From the NCBI GenBank assembly GCA_013824385.1, contig PNNU01000096.1, positions 1 through 9,686 of the forward strand: DNA of 9,686 nucleotides, read 5' to 3'. Under the pieces are notes generated by a model. The model saw nothing but the letters and a program-made list of their open reading frames with translations, was not told the DNA's origin and made no database searches. The position numbers were made by a program, and so were the translations under genes. This document shows, in pieces, positions 5,475 through 9,686 of the stretch (within the stretch, counting starts at the first letter, position 1; every line of letters begins with the position of its first letter). The stretch comes from Anaerolinea sp. (GTDB taxonomy: Bacteria; Chloroflexota; Anaerolineae; Anaerolineales; Anaerolineaceae).

Positions 5475-6389
5475 CTACTTTTTTCGGTACTCATTCATCT
5501 CTTGGTACAATTCACCCAGGTTGAGGGTAAGCACATCAGATACATCCAGCCCCAATCCTTTTGTCGGTTCCAATGCCAGGTGGATCAGCCCATATTGGTC
5601 AAGAGCTGAGAGCAGTGTGGCCGGATCGACCTTAAATCCAGGGGTGACCTCAATCAATCCTGTGGGTACATCCAAAACAATTACGCTGCCTTCCTGGGCA
5701 GACATTGTGGTGCGGGCAGAAGAATATAATTGATCTTCGCTGGCACCTGCAGGGACTTCTTCGTAACGGAAAGATTGTGGGACCATCAGAACCCGCAGTC
5801 CGGTGATTGCCAGGCGAGCCAGTGGCGATGATGGCGGGGCGGGTGTGGGAGTCGGGGTAGGAGATGCCGTAACCCGCGGTGCGCCAGGCGTTGTTGTCAT
5901 ATATGGAGGCATAAATTCAGTAATCGGTGCGGCAATGATATTGGTGGTGTTTTCCTTGAGAATATCTGGGGCAATCATCCCAATCACTGTGACCGTTTGG
6001 CCAGGACGCAACAGGCCGGCGACTCCACTGGCCATATCCACATGGATCGCTAGGGCAACATGCCCTTCTGGTAATTCTGCTGGGATGCCCGCACCGGCGA
6101 TTTCACCCAATACAGAAGTGACAATAAAGTCACCCGGAGCACGTCCAACGGCAAGCATTTTACCGCTGACATCTTCGATACGTGTGGCAGCATCAGCAGG
6201 CTTGGCTCCCATCGGGATAGTACGCAATTCGACCAGAGAATCGGTCAGGATCGTGCCTGGCGCAATGGATACTTTGGCGGTAACCACCTGGGTCGGTCGG
6301 ATTACCCCATTCAAGAGGGCAATCACCAGTAAACCGATGACGACGGCCAGCACTATTGCTGCTAGGGGTGAACGTTTTTTAGGTTGCAT
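5475..6389 (-). CDS. cpaB: CpaB/RcpC-like SAF-domain pilus assembly protein
   Basis: CpaB/RcpC proteins are membrane-anchored, exported proteins of Tad loci, thought to act at the envelope with the secretion channel. This 304-residue protein has a short basic start (MQPKKRSP) and one membrane segment (~9-28, LAAIVLAVVIGLLVIALL). A SAF domain follows (~34-95; VTAKVSIAPGTILTDSLVE, then VGRAPGDFIVTSVL). A second beta-rich part (~105-165) contains LLRPGQTVTVIGM. A Thr/Pro linker (~172-187, with SPTPTPTPAPP) leads to a C-terminal domain with VIVLDVPTGLIEVTPG. SAF domains also occur in FlgA and AFP-like proteins, but the anchor, linker and neighbours point to CpaB. In an organism without a classical outer membrane its partner would not be a standard secretin. 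AAGGAG precedes the ATG by 12 bases; the upstream motor gene ends 35 bases away. Confidence 0.85.
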   Translation of the reverse strand: MQPKKRSPLAAIVLAVVIGLLVIALLNGVIRPTQVVTAKVSIAPGTILTDSLVELRTIPMGAKPADAATRIEDVSGKMLAVGRAPGDFIVTSVLGEIAGAGIPAELPEGHVALAIHVDMASGVAGLLRPGQTVTVIGMIAPDILKENTTNIIAAPITEFMPPYMTTTPGAPRVTASPTPTPTPAPPSSPLARLAITGLRVLMVPQSFRYEEVPAGASEDQLYSSARTTMSAQEGSVIVLDVPTGLIEVTPGFKVDPATLLSALDQYGLIHLALEPTKGLGLDVSDVLTLNLGELYQEMNEYRKK

Positions 6390-6424
6390 AGTTTTACTTT
6401 TCTCCTTATCAATACAAAAATGAA

Positions 6425-9400
6425 TTACGGATGAGATGCCAGAATATCGGAAGCAGTGCGCTCTAGAGAGACTGCACCTAATTCCTGGACAATTTCAAGA
6501 TCAGAGGGTTCAGTACAGCGAATGATCATCGGGCGCACCAACACAGGCTCCAACCAGAGCACATCGTCGCTATATCCCAACTTGGAAATGGCATACGTCC
6601 TGGGTATGCGCGCCAGGTATCGTTTGTATTCCGTGTTGACCAGTCCTTTTTCGGATCGTCCCAGGTGGGGTAAGATGAGATCTCGGTCTTTCGGATCTTT
6701 GGTCTGGAATACAAACACGTTGGCACAGGAGGAGAGAATGCCAGAGGGCAACTCGCTTACGGTCTGAGCCATCAAGTGCAAAAAAATGCTGTATTTACGA
6801 CCATCGCGCCACATGGTCTGAAAGAGATGGCTGACCGGATTTCCCGATTCGCCCGAACCCTGATCAGAGGCTGCTCCCCCGGAAACACCAGTGAGTACTT
6901 TATTGGCTTCTTCAAAAAAGATTTGCATGGGTGGAAAATGTTTGCCATCCAGGGTTTCGCGCCGGCGAGCGACAGCATCGGAATACAAGATGCTGGCTAA
7001 CAAAGAAAGTAAGGCAGCTTTAGGATATTCGTCCATCTCAGCCCCCCCTTCAATGACGGTAATGCCCCAGGGATTTGCCGGGGCACCCATCAGGCCTAGA
7101 TCTTCAACCCCAATTCCACTGGCAGATGGGCCATATTGGCGTGCCATATGTCCTTCAGAAAATTGTTCCAATCGCAGCAGAACACCTTCCAGGCTGGTGC
7201 GACTGACCTGGTCACGTTCCAATTTTTCCTTATACGTTCTCAGGCGGTCTACCCATTTGGAAACATCCAGTTGTTTACTACGATAAACGGCCAAAGCTTG
7301 CAGTTCGAATGCCGAGAGCGACTCCAAAAGCGTGCCGGGATGCAGATTATCTTGTTGGTTTGCAGAGTTTTGGTGAGTATTACGAATGACCTGCACTTCA
7401 CGATCATCCTGCAGATGACCCAGGGGACCATTTTGCAGCTTGGGGTCGCCAGTCAAGACTCCCGCCTCGAAATACAATTCCGTTAACGCCCGACGCATAA
7501 AGCCCAACTGTCTGGCTCCCATGCGTCCAGCATTGGCAAAAAGTTCGGCTACCATGCTGCGGTAGCGTCCGGGTTCAATCCGCCGCGGAACCTGGAGAAT
7601 ATTCCAGCGTAGCGGGCGTGGAGAACCAGGATGGAGCTGGCGGATATCCACGTGATTCTGCCCATCCTCGGAACCGTTCACACCAATGCCAGGCCAGTTC
7701 AATGCTTTGCGCCAACCCTGCCCAAAGTCCAATACAATGGTGCGGTAATGCCAGAAACGGGTGGTTTCATACGCCAGTCGCTCAGCAGCAATGGACTTTC
7801 CAAACCCTGTATCACCTACAAAGGCTGTGTGAAAATGACGGTCTGGAGATAACTTAAGGAATGTATCCGTCAGAATGCCAGTTTCGGTTGACCACTGCCT
7901 GGCAAGGGTAATATTCCCCGGCATGTCCGGATAAAAAGCAAATGAGGGCGTTTCTTCCTGAGTCGTTAGCGCAGCTCCCTGTTCAAAGGTCCCTGGCGCA
8001 GTATACGCCGCGACCTGGAGCATGGTCAGGAGCGTTGAATCGGCATAACCGCTCATAGCCTCAGGGATGGTTTCAATTCGTGTGGATGGCGTAAAGGCTC
8101 TGGCATGCAGACCGATGTAAGCCTGTTCCTGGCTGTTGAGCGTACGGGTCTGAACACCGGCAACTACATCTTCTGTGCCATGGAAAGCCTCCGGTATGAG
8201 CCCCATCAACGCCTGCACACCCTGTTCAGTACGGGCCAGAGCATATAAATCTGTATAGAAAGCACCTTCACGGCTGGCAATATCCAACAGTTTTCGTTGG
8301 GTACGCATGATGTCGGTCAATAAAATATAGGGATCATCCTGCCATTGATAAGCGTTGGATAGCGAAAAAGAAGGCGCTACTCCCACGCTCATTCCTGCAC
8401 TGATTCCACGCCCGATGGTCTGCCCCAATCCTACCGCATCAGCTTCAGAACGCGCCGTGCTTTTGGTATCCGCATGACTTTGCGTGGTAGACGTGCTGTT
8501 TGTATCGGCCACTGAATCAGTTTCAGCGCCAGAAGTCGTCCAAGCCTCTGAGTTGGTTGTTGAGTGGCTCTGGGAATTCGTATTAGATTGGCTTTGCGTA
8601 GTACTCTGGGAAACCGTATCGGATTGGCTGGATGTCACCGAATGCATGGTAGAGTCTGCGACACCGCTGCTGTTGGAAACCCCGTCTGCCGACCCCCAAC
8701 TGGCATTGCCACCCACATTGGCCGATAGCCCAACCCCTGCAGGAGCAATACTGCCTCCCAGTCCACCGTTCACACCATAGGATGAACTATCCGTATGAGA
8801 AACTGCCACACCTGATGAATCGGTGTGGGAAGATCCATCTGTCACCGCTGTTCCTTCGGTGTGGGCGGTTCCGTGGCTAATCGCTGTACCAACTGTCGAA
8901 GATGTGCCAGTTGTATCGGTTTCAGAGACCCCGACCGTATGCGCCCACCCGCGGGTGCTGGCATGGCCTTCGGTGTGTGCCTGCCCCTGGGAATTGGCTG
9001 TTCCATCCGTAGCGGCCTCCCCTTGAGTAACTCCAGTGGAATGATTGGTGCCAAAGGAGCGTGATGCATTTTCCGCCAGGCCGCCAGTCAGGATCGCCGG
9101 CAGGCTGATCCCGAAGGAGGCTGCACGCGTCCCCAGTTGTCGCGAGGCATAAACAGACGTATCTTCGAGCAAACCGGATAACATGCGGGTAATATCGTCC
9201 AGCCGCACATGGCTGGCCAGCAGCATCAGAAGAAATTCTTCTTCCAGGCTGCTCATCCCCCGGAAAAGCAATTCGTTTTGTTGAATCGAATATTGTTGAG
9301 CACCCTGGTTGCCGGATGTCAGTGGATCCCGCATCGAGGAATCTCCTCCACGGGCGTTTTCGCGAGGATCCGGGTGTCCAACTGCAACAATGGCATAAGG

Positions 9401-9686
9401 CATTTGCTCCAATGATTTCGCCAGCCATTGAGCAACATCCGTGGAAAGCGGTTCAAACCGAATCTGACGGTAAGCGCCCAGCAATCCGGCCCGCATGGCA
9501 GACAGATCTTTCAACGAGCGTAAAACAGCCTCTTCTTTATTCTTGGAAAAAGAAGAGACGCCGTAACACTGTACAATCCCAATCTTGGGATTATTGAAAA
9601 CGCCGGCAGCCAAATACACCAAGTCGACCTGGGCTCCGTAAAGACCTCGCAAGACAGTACGCATTTTTTGCAGTAAACCTGCATCC
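6425..9686 (-). CDS. HerA/VirB4-like motor ATPase with large Gly/Ser/Thr repeat insert (5' end probably outside the window)
   Basis: A large P-loop motor of the FtsK/HerA class, closest in style to VirB4/TraC/DUF87 proteins. Counting from the ATG at 9664 (1079 residues), Walker A is GDTGFGKS (617-624). A LRWNILQVP segment (~685-693) typical of HerA/VirB4-like proteins follows. Walker B is MQIFFEEANKVL (913-924), and a sensor/arginine segment WRDGRKYSIFLHLMAQTVSELP occupies ~952-973. An N-terminal alpha/beta region (~1-160) precedes a low-complexity insert (~203-410): a hexapeptide tract, a Gly-rich hinge and a Ser/Thr/Gln tract. There is no clear signal peptide or membrane helix. The frame stays open past ATG 9664 to the window edge (codons for DAGLLQK), and that ATG has no well-placed Shine-Dalgarno, so the real start is probably upstream. 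As first gene here of the Tad block it likely drives DNA or protein transfer, or pilus dynamics, alongside TadA. The substrate is unknown. Confidence 0.85.
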   Translation of the reverse strand, partial: DAGLLQKMRTVLRGLYGAQVDLVYLAAGVFNNPKIGIVQCYGVSSFSKNKEEAVLRSLKDLSAMRAGLLGAYRQIRFEPLSTDVAQWLAKSLEQMPYAIVAVGHPDPRENARGGDSSMRDPLTSGNQGAQQYSIQQNELLFRGMSSLEEEFLLMLLASHVRLDDITRMLSGLLEDTSVYASRQLGTRAASFGISLPAILTGGLAENASRSFGTNHSTGVTQGEAATDGTANSQGQAHTEGHASTRGWAHTVGVSETDTTGTSSTVGTAISHGTAHTEGTAVTDGSSHTDSSGVAVSHTDSSSYGVNGGLGGSIAPAGVGLSANVGGNASWGSADGVSNSSGVADSTMHSVTSSQSDTVSQSTTQSQSNTNSQSHSTTNSEAWTTSGAETDSVADTNSTSTTQSHADTKSTARSEADAVGLGQTIGRGISAGMSVGVAPSFSLSNAYQWQDDPYILLTDIMRTQRKLLDIASREGAFYTDLYALARTEQGVQALMGLIPEAFHGTEDVVAGVQTRTLNSQEQAYIGLHARAFTPSTRIETIPEAMSGYADSTLLTMLQVAAYTAPGTFEQGAALTTQEETPSFAFYPDMPGNITLARQWSTETGILTDTFLKLSPDRHFHTAFVGDTGFGKSIAAERLAYETTRFWHYRTIVLDFGQGWRKALNWPGIGVNGSEDGQNHVDIRQLHPGSPRPLRWNILQVPRRIEPGRYRSMVAELFANAGRMGARQLGFMRRALTELYFEAGVLTGDPKLQNGPLGHLQDDREVQVIRNTHQNSANQQDNLHPGTLLESLSAFELQALAVYRSKQLDVSKWVDRLRTYKEKLERDQVSRTSLEGVLLRLEQFSEGHMARQYGPSASGIGVEDLGLMGAPANPWGITVIEGGAEMDEYPKAALLSLLASILYSDAVARRRETLDGKHFPPMQIFFEEANKVLTGVSGGAASDQGSGESGNPVSHLFQTMWRDGRKYSIFLHLMAQTVSELPSGILSSCANVFVFQTKDPKDRDLILPHLGRSEKGLVNTEYKRYLARIPRTYAISKLGYSDDVLWLEPVLVRPMIIRCTEPSDLEIVQELGAVSLERTASDILASHP
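8441..8677 (-). repeat. Ser/Thr/Gln-rich low-complexity tract within the motor ATPase gene
   Basis: Residues ~330-408 are dominated by Ser, Thr, Gln, Asn and Asp with alternating polar pairs (for example SQSTTQSQSNTNSQSHSTT) and almost no large hydrophobics. Gly-rich, mildly hydrophobic segments flank it on both sides (~296-325, including GGLGGSIAPAGVGLSANVGG, and ~411-435, including ISAGMSVGVAPSFSLS). This could be a flexible tether or two beta-hairpins joined by a polar stalk. Confidence 0.65.
8819..9052 (-). repeat. Hexapeptide repeat tract within the motor ATPase gene
   Basis: Residues 205-282 are built on a six-residue unit of the form G-x-[AS]-x-[TS]-x. Examples are GTANSQ, GQAHTE, GHASTR, GWAHTV, GTSSTV, GTAISH, GTAHTE and GTAVTD, about 11 units with one two-residue slip (TT at 251-252). 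The coding DNA therefore has an 18-base period. The variable positions differ from unit to unit, so this is a diverged, selected protein repeat rather than a fresh DNA expansion. A beta-solenoid or extended beta structure is plausible. Confidence 0.75.

Noticed and set aside
5803..6423. 206-codon plus-strand ORF antisense to cpaB
   Set aside because: It lies opposite a well-supported gene, is Pro/Ala/Thr/Ile low-complexity as expected from a mirrored frame, and shows no recognisable domain.
8484..9026. Plus-strand ORFs opposite the repeat tract, rich in V/P/S
   Set aside because: Their regularity mirrors the hexapeptide repeat of the real minus-strand gene.
8819..9052. Periodic DNA that might be mistaken for a CRISPR or tandem repeat array
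   Set aside because: The period is 18 bases in frame with a protein repeat. There are no constant repeats separated by unique spacers.

Overview
The window looks like a piece of a Chloroflexota (probably Anaerolineae-type) chromosome. This is inferred from the style of the pilus-assembly proteins, the Thr/Pro linker in the CpaB-like protein and a VirB4/HerA-like motor beside Tad genes. No rRNA or tRNA is present to confirm it. All well-supported genes lie on the minus strand.

From 9686 down to 2835 runs a compact, moderately GC-rich four-gene block read leftward. It encodes a large HerA/VirB4-like motor ATPase with a long Gly/Ser/Thr repeat insert (still open at the right window edge), a CpaB/RcpC-like SAF-domain protein, a TadZ/CpaE-like pseudo-receiver plus atypical MinD/ParA protein, and a TadA/CpaF secretion ATPase with its diagnostic motifs intact. 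The genes are 35, 6 and 36 bases apart, so they very likely form one operon building a Tad/Flp-type pilus or a related secretion or conjugation apparatus. TadB/TadC platform proteins, a pilin and a prepilin peptidase are not in the window. The block stops right after tadA, where tadB and tadC often follow.

From 2834 leftward the DNA becomes strikingly AT-rich and looks accessory. The gene-poor stretch 1909-2834 holds three things. One is a possible tiny transcription unit on the minus strand: an extended -10 box, palindromes at the presumed start site and in the leader, a strong Shine-Dalgarno, a 22-codon peptide ORF and a very GC-rich stem-loop. The second is a 12-bp inverted repeat pair. 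The third is a well-defined 275-bp MITE-like element (1946-2220) with 18-bp terminal inverted repeats (17/18 matching) flanked by an 8-bp direct repeat. The MITE ends 37 bases upstream of the last gene, a 586-residue unrecognised protein whose C-terminal part carries a candidate PD-(D/E)XK nuclease core.

In short: an operon for an envelope-spanning machine with two kinds of motor ATPase abuts an AT-rich accessory segment carrying a small transposon relic and an orphan nuclease-like gene.
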